Below are positions 25,126-34,059 of a stretch of 64,000 bases of DNA, piece after piece. Origin of the DNA: Gammaproteobacteria bacterium (GTDB taxonomy: Bacteria > Pseudomonadota > Gammaproteobacteria > Arenicellales > UBA868). A program made the translations under genes and the position numbers. The stretch's first letter is position 1. Each line of letters begins with the position of its first letter. The notes beneath the pieces were generated by a model that was not told where the DNA came from, searched no databases, and saw only the letters and a list, made by a program, of their open reading frames with translations. The stretch lies in the NCBI GenBank assembly GCA_022450155.1, contig JAKUQR010000006.1, forward strand, positions 1-64,000. Reading direction: 5' to 3'.

Positions 25126-25995
25126 TCAGGTAGTTATTACGCTGACCATGCTGTCGATATTCCGATGCACCACTGCGCCGGCCCCCTCCAGCGCGGTGAC
25201 CTTCGCAGCAAAGCTGCCATGATGACCATGAACCAGGGCACCGGCATGACCCAGTGTTTTGCCAGCAGGGGCACTGGCACCGGCGATCAGGCAATGGCAA
25301 GGTTTATCAAAGGCACTGTCGCTCAGCGCCGCAGCCAGTTCTTCCTCTTCAGCACCACCGATTTCGCCGACCACAACGACCGATTCAGTATTGGGGTCAG
25401 TTGTAAAGTAGTCTAGCAGTTCTGCAAACCGTGTCCCCTTGACCGGATCTCCGCCGACGCCGATCCAACTGCTTTGGCCGAGGCCCTCGCACACCAGGCG
25501 GTAGCAGACCTCATAGGCCAAGGTGCCGCTTTTGGACATTACGCCCACCGATCCGCGGGCTAAAGCAATGTCCGGCATGAACCCCAGTTTAATAACCCCA
25601 GGCACCGCGATGCCAGGCGTCGAAGGGCCAATCCAGACGGCCCCTGAGTCGATGGCCTTTCGGCGAATGCGGGCGCAATCATGTACCGGCACACCCTCGG
25701 TTACAGTAACCAGCAGCTTAATGCCGGATTCCAGTGCGTCGCACGCCGCGTCAGCAACCGTGCTTGCCGGTACAAACTGAATCGCAGTCACGGCTCCAGT
25801 GGCATCAACAGCACCCCCACAGGTGGGATAGATCTCGACTTCGTCATCCGGCCCGGACCTCCGGCCTGGTGATACCCCAGCCACAATACAGGTACCATAC
25901 TCCTTCATCACTGCGATTTGACGTCTTGCCGTGCGGCCGGTCGCGCCCTGAACGATCACCGGTGTGTCAGCACAAAGCAGATCGTTCAGGATCAC
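25126..25995 (-). CDS. Succinyl-CoA synthetase-like alpha subunit (acid-CoA ligase, SucD type)
   Basis: A 289-residue protein matching SucD length. V-Q-G-A-T-G-R-T-A is the CoA-binding Rossmann start, and I-G-P-S-T-P-G-I-A-V-P-G-V-I-K-L-G-F is typical of the family. The phosphohistidine loop reads L-G-H-A-G-A-L-V-H-G, so the catalytic His is kept. Its stop/start overlap with the beta subunit gene is four bases, indicating coupling. Because it sits with an acyl-CoA dehydrogenase rather than TCA-cycle genes, a ligase for malate or another dicarboxylate is as likely as succinate. Confidence 0.85.
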   Translation of the reverse strand: MILNDLLCADTPVIVQGATGRTARRQIAVMKEYGTCIVAGVSPGRRSGPDDEVEIYPTCGGAVDATGAVTAIQFVPASTVADAACDALESGIKLLVTVTEGVPVHDCARIRRKAIDSGAVWIGPSTPGIAVPGVIKLGFMPDIALARGSVGVMSKSGTLAYEVCYRLVCEGLGQSSWIGVGGDPVKGTRFAELLDYFTTDPNTESVVVVGEIGGAEEEELAAALSDSAFDKPCHCLIAGASAPAGKTLGHAGALVHGHHGSFAAKVTALEGAGAVVHRNIDSMVSVITT

Positions 25996-27146
25996 GATAC
26001 CTCCCTACTGACCAGTGCGCCGACCTCGTCGAGGGCCGGGGACAGGTTCTGGTGTACCGAAATCTCGAGTGATGAGGCTGTCAGTATGTCAGTTGCCATC
26101 GCTTGGTTCGGTCCGATCAGCCGGGCAATCATCGGCAAATTCTGCTCCGTCACCTGATCCATGGCTTGCACCAGCAGGCGAGCGAACACACCCAGGTCAG
26201 TAATTCCGCCGAAAATGTTGATCAGAATGACCTTGGTACACGGTCCCTGGCAAAGCCAACTGAGTACGTCGACCAGGCGCTGCGGGTCATCGCGCAAGCC
26301 GCCGGTACGAACATCGCAAAAGTTGTACGGTGCCAGGCCACGCGCGCGTAATTCGTCACACAGCATCATGCTGAGCCCGGCACCGGTTGTCAGCAGGCCG
26401 ACCGTGCCCTGGGGGTTGGTCACAATGAAATCAAACCCATGATGGAGTTTGAGGACAGCCTCAGGATAATCGATTACACGATCTACAAGAAATCGCTCAA
26501 GGTGCGGTTGTCGAGTGAACGCATTGGCGTCGAGTATGACCTTGGCATCACCCAGCAGACAACTTTGATCGGGCAATATGAATAAAGGATTAATCTCAAC
26601 CAGCAGTGCTTCAAGTTCGAGGAACGCGTCAGCCAGACGTTCAAGGACTGTAGCCAGTGTCTGCTTATCAGCCTCAAGCGCGTTGAGGAGTGGTGTGCCC
26701 GCTGTGACGATAGCTGTCGAGTCGGGCAGTGCAGAGGCTCGGCGCAATGCTCCCCCTTTAGACACTGAGGATTCGATCTCAACTCCTCCGGCTGGCGAGA
26801 CCAGAATATCTACCAGACCTGTAATTGGATTGAGTGACAGGCTGAGGTAACACTCACGAGTGGTGCAAATTTTCGATTCGATCCGGCAGCCCTGGACTGG
26901 TACGCCATTGATAAGCCGTGAACAGAGTTCTTGAACGGTACTTTCGAGTTGTGCTCGATCTTCACAGGTGCGGATGCCGCCCGCTTTTCCACGTCCGCCG
27001 GTCGCAGCTTGCGCCTTGACGATCCAGGGGCCGTCCGGCAGCCTGTTGTCGGTAACCCGATCCCCTGCTTTGACCAAAATGCCTGGAGGAATCGCCAGTC
27101 CATACCGACCTAGCAGTGTCTTGGCGTCGTGTTCAAGCAGTAACAT
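25992..27146 (-). CDS. Succinyl-CoA synthetase-like beta subunit (ATP-grasp, SucC type)
   Basis: A 384-residue protein when started at the ATG at 27144-27146 (MLLLEHDAKTLLGRYG), the usual SucC length and beginning. The frame extends upstream to 27404 but that part is not family-like. V-K-A-Q-A-A-T-G-G-R-G-K-A-G-G is the ATP-grasp loop, L-V-E-I-N-P-L-F holds metal/nucleotide ligands, and N-I-F-G-G-I-T-D lies in the C-terminal domain that contacts the alpha subunit. It is the first gene of the SucC-like / SucD-like / acyl-CoA dehydrogenase run and is divergent from the ThDP enzyme gene. Confidence 0.83.
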   Translation of the reverse strand: MLLLEHDAKTLLGRYGLAIPPGILVKAGDRVTDNRLPDGPWIVKAQAATGGRGKAGGIRTCEDRAQLESTVQELCSRLINGVPVQGCRIESKICTTRECYLSLSLNPITGLVDILVSPAGGVEIESSVSKGGALRRASALPDSTAIVTAGTPLLNALEADKQTLATVLERLADAFLELEALLVEINPLFILPDQSCLLGDAKVILDANAFTRQPHLERFLVDRVIDYPEAVLKLHHGFDFIVTNPQGTVGLLTTGAGLSMMLCDELRARGLAPYNFCDVRTGGLRDDPQRLVDVLSWLCQGPCTKVILINIFGGITDLGVFARLLVQAMDQVTEQNLPMIARLIGPNQAMATDILTASSLEISVHQNLSPALDEVGALVSREVS

Positions 27147-27295
27147 ACAGTGGTGCGTATGATCAGCGGTGAAATTCAGTATTATGGGTGAGCCGGCCAG
27201 AATCTGCCGCAGAGACTCGAATCTGGCCGGTGTGCTGGATAATGCACACCCAGGCGTTCTGTCAACATGATACGGGGTTGAAAAGGAGTAAGGTG

Positions 27296-28933
27296 ATGCC
27301 AAAGCTAAATGGTGCTCAAGCGATAGTTGAAGGACTGCTCGCGCACGGTGTCGATACGGTGTTCGGTATTCCAGGTATCCAACTCGACCCATTGTTTGAC
27401 GCACTTCACGGGTGCCGGGACAGGATCCGTACGGTCCACACTCGCCATGAGCAGGGGGCCGCTTTTATGGCCATGGGTTATGCCCAGGCGACGGGGCGAC
27501 CTGGCGTGTTCATGGCCGTTCCGGGCCCGGGTATGCTTAATGCGATGGCGGCTGTGTCGACTGCGGTTGCTGCCGGACAACCGGTGCTGTGTATTACCGG
27601 TCAGATCCCGTCCTACCAGATCGGTGAAGGACTGGGTATTGCCCACGAACTACGCGACCAGCTGGCTGTGTCGCGTGGCGTGGTGAGCTGGTCCGAGCGG
27701 GCCGACCATCCGCACCAGGTGCCCGAGCTGCTGGAGGAGGCGTTCCGGGCAATGACCCAAGGCAGACCCGGCCCCGCGGTCCTCGAGATGGCGCCAGATC
27801 GACTGGCGCTTGCAGAAGAAGTAACCCTACGGGAAGCACCGTCAGGTGAAAGTACCGCCGAACCGGATCCCGTGCTGATCGAGCGGGCGGTGAAAAGTCT
27901 GTGTGCAGCGCAGCACCCTGTCATTGTGGTAGGCGGTGGTGCACTGACGGCCGGCGGGCCGCTTAAACAGTTGGCAGAAAAACTCCGTATCCCGGTGATT
28001 TCTACTATCAGCGCCCGGGGTGTGTTGCCCGACGACCACCCGTTGTCTTTTACCTTCCTCACCGGGCAGTATATCTGGGAACGCGTAGATGTTGCGCTGG
28101 TGGTCGGGACACGGTTTACCGCACCGGCGCTTGCCTGGGGGCGGCAGCAAGATGTCGAGGTAATACGGATCGATATCGAGGAAGCCGCGATCAGGCGTCC
28201 GTTGCCGGCTGATATCGAACTGATGACTTCAGCGGATAAAGGGCTACAGGCGATTGTCGATACGGTACCAGCCACAGATGTCGATCGAGCCTCATATCTC
28301 GATTTTTGCAATCAGGCCGCACAAGCAGTCGCTGGCAAGCTGTCGACCCTGGAGCCGTTACCAGCACTTGCCGGTGCACTGCGAGCGGCATTGCCCGAAG
28401 ATGGCATCGTTGTCGCGGATGTAACTCAGTTGGGTTCGTATGTTCGTTATGCACTGCCGGCTTATCAGCCACGCACTATCATGGGTCCCGGATTCCAGGC
28501 AACCCTGGGCTACGCTCTGCCGGCTGCACTGGGAGTGAAAGTAGCCGATCCTGCCCGCCAGGTAGTTGCAGTGTGTGGTGATGGGGGATTTATGTTCACG
28601 TTGCAGGAACTTGCCACCGCAGTGCACCATAACATTTCAATAGTGATTGTTATTCTTGACAATGCCAGTTACGGCAACGTGAAGACCATACAAGCAGCGA
28701 GTTATGGCGGTCGGCACATTGCTGTCGACCTGACCAACCCAGATTTCGTGGCGTTGGGCGAGTCCTTTGGGATTCGCTCATGCTCTGTTGAATCAGCGGA
28801 GGTTTTCGAAGTCGAACTGACACAGGCGCTGGCAGCTAACAGCCCTCGACTAATCGTGGTACCGATCGGGGCAGTACCGAGCATCTGGGATCTGGTCAGG
28901 CGACCGCCTTCTCAGGGTGTGGCTACGCACTGA
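27296..28933 (+). CDS. Thiamin-diphosphate-dependent enzyme, acetolactate-synthase-large-subunit-like
   Basis: A 545-residue protein; ATG 27296 follows AAAAGGAG, fixing the start. H-E-Q-G-A-A-F-M-A-M-G-Y contains the catalytic Glu that activates ThDP. C-G-D-G-G-F-M-F-T-L-Q-E-L with D-N-A-S-Y-G-N is the GDG-N metal/diphosphate motif. The order PYR, central and PP domain matches acetolactate synthase and benzoylformate decarboxylase relatives. No small regulatory subunit (ilvH type) is adjacent, so biosynthetic acetolactate synthase is unlikely and a catabolic decarboxylase or lyase is plausible. Confidence 0.85.
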   Translation: MPKLNGAQAIVEGLLAHGVDTVFGIPGIQLDPLFDALHGCRDRIRTVHTRHEQGAAFMAMGYAQATGRPGVFMAVPGPGMLNAMAAVSTAVAAGQPVLCITGQIPSYQIGEGLGIAHELRDQLAVSRGVVSWSERADHPHQVPELLEEAFRAMTQGRPGPAVLEMAPDRLALAEEVTLREAPSGESTAEPDPVLIERAVKSLCAAQHPVIVVGGGALTAGGPLKQLAEKLRIPVISTISARGVLPDDHPLSFTFLTGQYIWERVDVALVVGTRFTAPALAWGRQQDVEVIRIDIEEAAIRRPLPADIELMTSADKGLQAIVDTVPATDVDRASYLDFCNQAAQAVAGKLSTLEPLPALAGALRAALPEDGIVVADVTQLGSYVRYALPAYQPRTIMGPGFQATLGYALPAALGVKVADPARQVVAVCGDGGFMFTLQELATAVHHNISIVIVILDNASYGNVKTIQAASYGGRHIAVDLTNPDFVALGESFGIRSCSVESAEVFEVELTQALAANSPRLIVVPIGAVPSIWDLVRRPPSQGVATH

Positions 28934-28954
28934 ACAACAGGCACTGATCAGGTA

Positions 28955-29254
28955 TCAGGCCGCGTCGCGGATCGATCGGACCTCGCGGCGGATATCCTCC
29001 TCGCTCAGTTGCCAGTCATTGTCGAGTTCGGCTATCACCCGTGTCATAAATACGGTCGACAGGTTACGGGCGTCGTCATCTCCGATGCAGTCTGCGATGA
29101 GTGCCAGGGCCAGTTGTCGAGGCGAATCGCCCTCATAAGACCACTCGAAGCCAAGATCGGTGAACTGCCCAAGGTCATACCGTGTGTCAAGCGGCTCGCC
29201 GTCCACGGTGACCATGATGCCATCAATAGTCCGGCGGCCTTCGTAGTACTTCAT
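28955..29254 (-). CDS. DUF6166-like small protein
   Basis: A 99-residue protein starting MKYYEGRRTIDGIMVTVDGE. The pattern G-x-R-x-I-D-G-x-x-V-x-V-D-G-x-x-L, D-L-G-Q-F, F-E-W-S-Y-E-G-D-S-P-R-Q-L-A-L-A-L-I-A and the C-terminal helices fit the DUF6166 family of unknown function. The shorter start is preferred to a TTG at 29350 because that extension overlaps the small membrane protein gene in another frame. It probably forms a two-gene unit with it. Confidence 0.65.
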   Translation of the reverse strand: MKYYEGRRTIDGIMVTVDGEPLDTRYDLGQFTDLGFEWSYEGDSPRQLALALIADCIGDDDARNLSTVFMTRVIAELDNDWQLSEEDIRREVRSIRDAA

Positions 29255-29267
29255 ACCGAGTGAAAGG

Positions 29268-29441
29268 TCAGGCGCGCCGCCCTGGTTCACGAAACATCCA
29301 CATTGCAATAACCATAAACACAGCCAGGCCGGCGCCAACGAGCCCGACAAAGACTTGACCGTAACGATTTTCGAAGTACAGGAACAGTGCGCCGACGATC
29401 AATGTGATGATGGAAACAATGATTTTGATATGAACCGGCAT
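29268..29441 (-). CDS. Small two-span membrane protein, 57 aa
   Basis: A 57-residue frame beginning MPVHIKIIVSIITLIVGALF, with two hydrophobic helices separated by Y-F-E-N-R-Y-G-Q and a basic end (F-R-E-P-G-R-R-A). It starts at the CAT at 29439-29441 on the minus strand and ends 13 bases before the DUF6166-like gene. There is no strong ribosome-binding site. The membrane composition, positive C-terminus and position argue for a real gene. Confidence 0.55.
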   Translation of the reverse strand: MPVHIKIIVSIITLIVGALFLYFENRYGQVFVGLVGAGLAVFMVIAMWMFREPGRRA

Positions 29442-29468
29442 GGTACGTGCTGGAACGGTTGCTGTCTG

Positions 29469-30236
29469 TCAGTGTGTGATGGGATGAGCCGCGGCAATAT
29501 CCGGCCGCTGGGGTCGGCCTCGGAGGTTGGTTTTCAGGTGCCGCTCACTGTAGCCGTTGAAAAGATGACCCAGCAGTCCTCGATCCAGGTCAGAGGTGCC
29601 AAATAACCAGTCCGCGACCGGAAAGGTCAGGTTCATGTTTTTTTCCATCATCAGTCGTGAATGATGATGGGCCGTATGATGACGGCGAAGCGTATTGACC
29701 AGCGGCATGTATCTAACAAAACGATTTTCATCAATATGGCAGCAAAAGTGCATGAACTCATAAATCAGGTAGATACTCGTGGTGGTCGAAATATAAAGCC
29801 AGCCGATGTTGGGGGTTAGCAGGTAGTAGAACAGCACGGCGCCTGGAATTGAGATCAGGATAAACACGACCAATGCATAAGGCGGAAAGAAAGTCACGCG
29901 CCAGTCTTTCTGGTCGCGAAAGCGCATCTCTGAGTCGGTGAAGAACTGGTGGTGCTGAAGCGTGTGTCGGTTGTAGATAGCACGCAGGGCTTTTGATTTC
30001 TGTGGCCGGTGCATGATCTTGAGGTGCAGGTACCACTCGAAGATATTACAGCCGAGCAGAAATATCGGCACCGACAGCCATTCCCACCAGCGTACACTCT
30101 CAAGATGTTGGGCGAACAGCCACATCGCCGTGAGTCCGATCACATAAATCAGGAGTATGTGGACCGGACCGTTGTACCAGCTGTCGATCCGTGACCGGTA
30201 TTCCTGCCGATAATTACGTTGCCGTTCACTTAGCAT
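29469..30236 (-). CDS. Fatty acid hydroxylase / sterol desaturase family membrane protein
   Basis: A 255-residue integral membrane diiron enzyme with four hydrophobic spans. His clusters are W-Y-L-H-L-K-I-M-H, H-T-L-Q-H-H-Q-F-F and H-H-T-A-H-H-H-S-R, the HX(3-4)H / HX(2-3)HH pattern that binds the diiron centre. The family hydroxylates or desaturates lipids, sterols or carotenoids at the membrane. The terminal gene-internal stretch L-R-G-R-P-Q-R-P is basic and cytoplasmic. Substrate unknown; it stands alone. Confidence 0.85.
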   Translation of the reverse strand: MLSERQRNYRQEYRSRIDSWYNGPVHILLIYVIGLTAMWLFAQHLESVRWWEWLSVPIFLLGCNIFEWYLHLKIMHRPQKSKALRAIYNRHTLQHHQFFTDSEMRFRDQKDWRVTFFPPYALVVFILISIPGAVLFYYLLTPNIGWLYISTTTSIYLIYEFMHFCCHIDENRFVRYMPLVNTLRRHHTAHHHSRLMMEKNMNLTFPVADWLFGTSDLDRGLLGHLFNGYSERHLKTNLRGRPQRPDIAAAHPITH

Positions 30237-30466
30237 GTGAGGCTTCTCCTGTAGGGTTACCAGTTCAGGTTTGGCGGTACTCTGGCTCGTAAGATTAGTG
30301 GTGACCTATCAAATATATCAATTAGCGGGGTCCAGGAAAACACGCCTGCCAGGGCTTCTTCATAGACAGGTGATCGGCTGGCATCGGGCGCCGTAATTCC
30401 GGTGTGTCCCGTGCAGACTGATCTAAAAAGTCGACCGGCAGACAGGCTGAAATCTCACAGTACCGG

Positions 30467-31411
30467 CTAAGGTGCTTGTGAACAGATTTCCTCACGGAAT
30501 TGTGCCATGCGCTCCAGTGTTTCATTCAGTGCATCGGAGCGAAAGTCGAAAATCAACTCATGCACACCAAGATCTCCGTAAGTACCGATGTCATCGACGA
30601 CCTGTGATGTACTGCCCGAAAACGGACGCCGATCAATGCCTGATACGGTGGTTGTTTCCTTGTCATAGAGAGGCGCCTTGAAGCAGATCGTAAGATCTTC
30701 ATAGCGGCGGCCTTCGAGTTCGGTCAGCCGACGCAGTTCGTCGCAGGACTGGGCGAACTGGTTCGGTTGCAGCGGTACGGCTGGATTGGCACCGACGGGA
30801 TGCCAGCCGTCCGCGAATCGCGCTACCCGTCGTAGTGCTGGCCGGCTGTGGCCGCCGATCCAGATCGGTGGATACGGGATTTGTACCGGCTTGGGTAGAA
30901 AGTGGAGTGCATCAAAGCGGTAGAACTCACCGTCAAAACTGGCGGGTTCCTGCGACCAGAGAATTTTAAAGATCTTAAGATATTCATCAGACAGTGCGCC
31001 GCGACGGTCAAACTCAAAGCATCCCAGCGTCTCAAATTCTTCGCGCAGCCAGCCGACACCCACGCCGACTGTTAGCCGACCTTTAGACAGCACATCGATA
31101 GTCGCCAGCATTTTCGCGGTGACCACGGGATTGCGGTGTGGCAGTATCATGACACTGGTAATCAGCCGGAGGTCCCGTGTTTTGCCGGCAATAAAGGCTA
31201 TCAACGACAACTGCTCCAACGTCTCCCAGCCCCCGGGGAAGTTTCCGCCTACCGTATAAGGGTAGCTTGATTCGATTTGTACCGGAAACACCACATGGTC
31301 CGCAATCACGGTTGAGTCGAAATCCAGCCGTTCTGCTTCTTCAACGATTTTAACCAGAGAATCGGCATCTGAAGTCGGGCCTCTAGTGGGCAGGTAAAAA
31401 CCGTAGCGCAT
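30467..31411 (-). CDS. LLM-class (luciferase-like) flavin/F420-dependent oxidoreductase
   Basis: A 314-residue TIM-barrel protein starting MRYGFYLPTRGPTSDADSLV. V-I-A-D-H-V-V-F-P, T-S-V-M-I-L-P-H-R-N-P-V-V-T-A-K, L-S-K-G-R-L-T-V-G-V-G-V-G-W-L and Y-P-P-I-W-I-G-G-H are signatures of the TIGR03619-like subgroup. The subgroup is annotated as F420-dependent, but FMN use is equally possible in this organism. It is divergent from the small 2OG-oxygenase-like gene and likely monocistronic. Confidence 0.85.
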   Translation of the reverse strand: MRYGFYLPTRGPTSDADSLVKIVEEAERLDFDSTVIADHVVFPVQIESSYPYTVGGNFPGGWETLEQLSLIAFIAGKTRDLRLITSVMILPHRNPVVTAKMLATIDVLSKGRLTVGVGVGWLREEFETLGCFEFDRRGALSDEYLKIFKILWSQEPASFDGEFYRFDALHFLPKPVQIPYPPIWIGGHSRPALRRVARFADGWHPVGANPAVPLQPNQFAQSCDELRRLTELEGRRYEDLTICFKAPLYDKETTTVSGIDRRPFSGSTSQVVDDIGTYGDLGVHELIFDFRSDALNETLERMAQFREEICSQAP

Positions 31412-31497
31412 GGTGTTGTCCCCGTTTATCGCCTTCGATCGGCAAATGATAGATTGCGTAGTCTAAAATTACCGCAACTGCCGTAATCGGGCAACTG

Positions 31498-31938
31498 TTG
31501 CTGGATGAGGCCGGACCCGTTGCTGAACTGGAACAGCTCCTCCGTTCAGCAATTGATGAGTTTTGTTCACAACTGCCAGTCTCGGCTGAGCATCCTTTTG
31601 CGGCACGAAAACCAGATGACTACTGGCTAACGCTCTGGGCGGTCGTGATGCACACGCAGAGTCATCAGGTCCCACATATACATCCATCAGCCTGGTTGAG
31701 TGGTGTGTATTACGTGGAGGTACCGGAAGTCGTGCTGGCCGGCGACTCGAATGGCGGCTGGATCGAGTTTGGCAGTCGACCTTCACATTTTCATGCCCGT
31801 TCGGAACCATTGGTGGAATTTATTCAGCCCGAAGAGGGCCTGTTGCTGTTGTTCCCTTCCTACTTTTACCATCGGACCATCGCCCATGAAGCTGATCAGC
31901 GGCGCATCAGCATAGCGTTCGACGTGGTCCCTGCCTGA
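31498..31938 (+). CDS. TIGR02466-like putative 2OG-Fe(II) oxygenase, short form
   Basis: A 146-residue frame from a TTG codon. P-H-I-H-P-S-A-W-L-S-G-V-Y-Y-V-E supplies the first His ligand, with G-G-W-I-E-F-G and F-P-S-Y-F-Y-H-R-T for the distal His, as in TIGR02466 proteins. Family members are about 200 residues, so roughly 50 N-terminal residues are missing. A stop codon at 31459-31461 in the same frame blocks extension. Either a non-ATG start slightly upstream is used or the gene is 5'-truncated. Confidence 0.6.
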   Translation: MLDEAGPVAELEQLLRSAIDEFCSQLPVSAEHPFAARKPDDYWLTLWAVVMHTQSHQVPHIHPSAWLSGVYYVEVPEVVLAGDSNGGWIEFGSRPSHFHARSEPLVEFIQPEEGLLLLFPSYFYHRTIAHEADQRRISIAFDVVPA

Positions 31939-31979
31939 GGCGTGGGCAAGGGACCCTAGCTCAGTGCAGGTCTCGGTTG

Positions 31980-33047
31980 CTAGAGCCCCGATGCAATCAG
32001 GTCAATACAGGTGATCTCATTGCGTGATCCCAGGCGCATCACAGGTCCCCAGGTCCCTGTGCCGGGAGAAACATAAAGCTGGCAGTGACCGCTTCGGTGC
32101 AGGCCGGTGATCAATTTGAATTGCTGTCTGACCAGGTAGTTAAACGGAAAGATTTGTCCATTGTGGGTATGCCCGGAAAGTGTCAGGTCAATACCCGCTT
32201 TTACCGCTGAGTCCCATCCCAGTGGTCGGTGGTAGAGAAGTACTTTGAAACACTGAGGATCGAGTGTGATGTCGGCAAGCTCACGACCAACCTGATGAAC
32301 ATCATCGGCATCGTCAATACCGATCAGCTGCAGGCCGTCGATATACACACTGTTGTTTCGAAGCACCCTGACGCCAGTATCTTCGAGCAGGGGCACCACC
32401 TTGTCCAGGCCGATATAGCGCTCATGGTTGCCGATCGACAGATACACCGGCATGGCGAGTGTCTTAAGCGCTTTGATATCTTTCGCTCTGATGCGACTTG
32501 AATCCAGAAAGTCACCGGTGATTAGAACCATGTCGGGATGAAGTGTCTGGATGCTCTGCACAATGCGGTCCAGAAACCTGCTGCTGCGTGAGCCAATGTG
32601 CACATCGCTGATCTGGACTAACCGGTAGTCCTTGCGGAGTCGGTGACTGTGGAAACGTAATGTCTTGTGCGTGGTTGTCTGTGCGGTAATAAATGAAAAG
32701 GTCACAAGACCTGCCCCCATCAACAGGATCACGGCTGCAGCGGCTTGGTCGTTGAGTGGATTGATCAGTCGGACAAGATCATAGACCAGGCAGAGTACGC
32801 AAAATACAAACCCGACCCCCAGCCAGTTGAAAAGTATCCACTCAAGCACACGGCTTCTCCGTCGGAAAGACAGCCAGAGGATGGCAATCATCAGCATCCA
32901 CAGACCTACCGTGGAGGGGAGTTTGAGAAGATCCGGGCGGCCAAGCCAGTCGGTCAACCGTTGAACGGGATAGATGTACACAAGGTATGCGGACAGCGTG
33001 ACGAAAAGCCAGAAAAACGCCGCACGCTGCAGTGTCCTTCGGGTCAT
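31980..33047 (-). CDS. Membrane-anchored calcineurin-like metallophosphoesterase
   Basis: A 355-residue protein with ATG at 33045-33047 (MTRRTLQRAAFFWLF). Four N-terminal membrane spans (about 1-130) precede a phosphoesterase domain: I-S-D-V-H-I-G, T-G-D-F-L-D, I-G-N-H-E-R and S-G-H-T-H-N-G-Q, giving all metal ligands of the D-x-H, G-D-x, G-N-H-E and G-H-x-H motifs. The catalytic site likely faces the periplasm. The family includes YkoQ/YaeI-type phosphatases acting on lipids or cell-wall intermediates. It starts 31 bases after the PhyH-family gene ends. Confidence 0.88.
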   Translation of the reverse strand: MTRRTLQRAAFFWLFVTLSAYLVYIYPVQRLTDWLGRPDLLKLPSTVGLWMLMIAILWLSFRRRSRVLEWILFNWLGVGFVFCVLCLVYDLVRLINPLNDQAAAAVILLMGAGLVTFSFITAQTTTHKTLRFHSHRLRKDYRLVQISDVHIGSRSSRFLDRIVQSIQTLHPDMVLITGDFLDSSRIRAKDIKALKTLAMPVYLSIGNHERYIGLDKVVPLLEDTGVRVLRNNSVYIDGLQLIGIDDADDVHQVGRELADITLDPQCFKVLLYHRPLGWDSAVKAGIDLTLSGHTHNGQIFPFNYLVRQQFKLITGLHRSGHCQLYVSPGTGTWGPVMRLGSRNEITCIDLIASGL

Positions 33048-33078
33048 GAGTCGAATTGTGCCCTGGCCTCGAGCGCTT

Positions 33079-33951
33079 TCAGCTGATCGGGTTGAGTTGT
33101 TGTGCGGGCAGCCGTGGGTAGACGGTATCGTCGAGACGGTCGCCATGACGAAGACCTGCGGCGTGCATTTTCTGTGTGTGGTCGGGATCCATACCGTAGG
33201 AACGGAAGCTGACCCGGACATCGTCGCCCAGCCATTGGGTGTTGAACACTTTAAGATCCCGCTCGGGTGGTAGTGCACCGGAGCCGCCGTGTATGATGCG
33301 GCCGTTGAATGCGATACAGTCGCCGGGGTTCATCTCCCAGCTAATTACATCGAATGCGTCTCTGTCGGCATCAATATCAGGGAATGGTTCCCAGTCGTCA
33401 GCAAAATGAACAGTGTCTACATCCGGCTGCCTGTCTGGATTCAGTTCTCCAAAATCCTGTTGACGGTAATGGTTTGGCCATAGGTGGGAGCCGGGTACAA
33501 ACGCCAGAGCACTTTGTCTAGAAACCGGGACCAGCGGCATCCAGATGCTGACTGTATCGAGACCTTCGGCCGACCAGTACGGCTCATCCTGGTGCCAGGG
33601 TGTCGCAAAAGTAACTCCAGGAGAGCGGACGAATACCGCGTCAAAGAAAAAGTTGACGCTGTCGGTATCCAGAAGTGCGGTTGCGACAGATACACACGGA
33701 CTCTCGTAAACAAACTGCCGATACTGGGAGATACGCCGCCAGTTATCAGAGTCGTAGAAAACGGTTCGATTGTTGTCAGTACGATCCCAGATTCGAGAGT
33801 GTTCACCAGGTTCTAAAAGGTTGAGTTCAATACCAGCTGTCAGTAATGTGATCCAGTTCTCATCAAACAGTCCGCGCAGACACACGACACCATCCCGAGC
33901 GAACTGTTGTTTCTGATCCGTAGTGATCTGAATCGGCAGATGTTTGTTCAA
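33079..33951 (-). CDS. Phytanoyl-CoA-dioxygenase (PhyH) family protein
   Basis: A 290-residue Fe(II)/2OG oxygenase. T-P-W-H-Q-D-E-P-Y supplies H-x-D, G-R-I-I-H-G-G-S-G the distal His, and P-E-R-D-L-K-V-F-N-T-Q-W the region of the 2OG-binding Arg. D-G-V-V-C-L-R-G-L-F-D starts the fold. The iron ligands are intact, so activity is expected. Relatives hydroxylate CoA esters, ectoine or secondary metabolites. The metallophosphoesterase gene follows closely, possibly in the same transcript. Confidence 0.85.
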   Translation of the reverse strand: MNKHLPIQITTDQKQQFARDGVVCLRGLFDENWITLLTAGIELNLLEPGEHSRIWDRTDNNRTVFYDSDNWRRISQYRQFVYESPCVSVATALLDTDSVNFFFDAVFVRSPGVTFATPWHQDEPYWSAEGLDTVSIWMPLVPVSRQSALAFVPGSHLWPNHYRQQDFGELNPDRQPDVDTVHFADDWEPFPDIDADRDAFDVISWEMNPGDCIAFNGRIIHGGSGALPPERDLKVFNTQWLGDDVRVSFRSYGMDPDHTQKMHAAGLRHGDRLDDTVYPRLPAQQLNPIS

Positions 33952-34059
33952 GGTAGAAAAGAAAAGCGCTTGTGCCTATGACCGGGCAGTCTGTGGAATA
34001 CATTGATGATGAAGTAATTTACCGTACTGCAGGTAAGTCCATCAAGGCCAGATAACATC

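Noticed and set aside
27613-28311. 232-codon frame on the minus strand.
   Set aside because: Opposite-strand shadow of the ThDP enzyme gene, rich in Ser/Arg without domains.
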